Positions 13,846-13,863 of a stretch of 13,863 nt of DNA are shown piece after piece. Origin of the DNA: Endozoicomonas sp031844845 (GTDB taxonomy: Bacteria; Pseudomonadota; Gammaproteobacteria; Pseudomonadales; Endozoicomonadaceae). The notes beneath the pieces were generated by a model. It saw only the letters and a list, made by a program, of their open reading frames with translations, was not told the DNA's origin and ran no database searches. The stretch lies in contig NZ_JAVRMB020000280.1 of NCBI RefSeq assembly GCF_031844845.1, positions 1 through 13,863 of the forward strand, given 5' to 3'. The position numbers and the translations under genes are program-made. Numbering within the stretch: the first letter of the stretch is position 1; every line of letters begins with the position of its first letter.

Positions 13846-13863
13846 TCAAAAACACCCGTCGAA

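Noticed and set aside
13574..13855. Short open frames at the right edge
   Set aside because: They lie wholly within the inverted-repeat element and block B.

Overview
The window looks like chromosome from a gammaproteobacterium. Its AspRS, FmdB-like protein, PykA, GapDH and PTS IIA are all of gammaproteobacterial type, and AspRS is closest to the Pseudomonas form. Three other things point to a host-associated, Endozoicomonas-like member of the Oceanospirillales: an LcrH/SycD-type type III secretion chaperone, a serpin-like (eukaryote-type) protein, and dense families of short palindromic repeats. The genus is an inference; nothing in the window proves it.

Layout. (1) Bases 1-3350: a tiny plus-strand membrane peptide meets, at a shared terminator, a minus-strand operon fmdB-like -> aspS -> yebC with a clear sigma-70 promoter at 3262-3289. 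The AspRS carries the His/Gly pair of the non-discriminating enzyme. No ruvC follows yebC. (2) Bases 3300-5350: a two-gene minus-strand operon, an LcrH/SycD-like chaperone translationally coupled to a 480-residue repeat-containing protein that is probably its client. (3) Bases 5350-5913: a block of nested inverted repeats. (4) Bases 5914-6825: a shortened serpin-family protein that lacks the N-terminal half of the fold and has a non-inhibitory hinge. (5) Bases 7165-11666: a minus-strand run gap - pykA - pfkA - crr, three glycolytic enzymes plus the glucose-type PTS IIA regulator, with terminators after gap and after pfkA. (6) Bases 11667-12887: 1.2 kb without a convincing gene, holding a candidate promoter for gap, a perfect 15-base dyad and a small terminator-like hairpin. 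(7) Bases 12888-13190: a small secreted protein with a mirror-symmetric six-cysteine pattern containing a twin CX3C motif. (8) Bases 13334-13845: a second composite repeat block in the same orientation as the first. One of its hairpins has been opened by a 163-base inverted-repeat element.

How the parts relate. The conserved material is a translation operon and a glycolysis/PTS cluster. Between them lies an accessory island (chaperone plus client, repeats, serpin) whose members are typical of host interaction. The most novel-looking items are the truncated serpin, the chaperone/repeat-protein pair, the twin-CX3C periplasmic protein and the nested repeat element.
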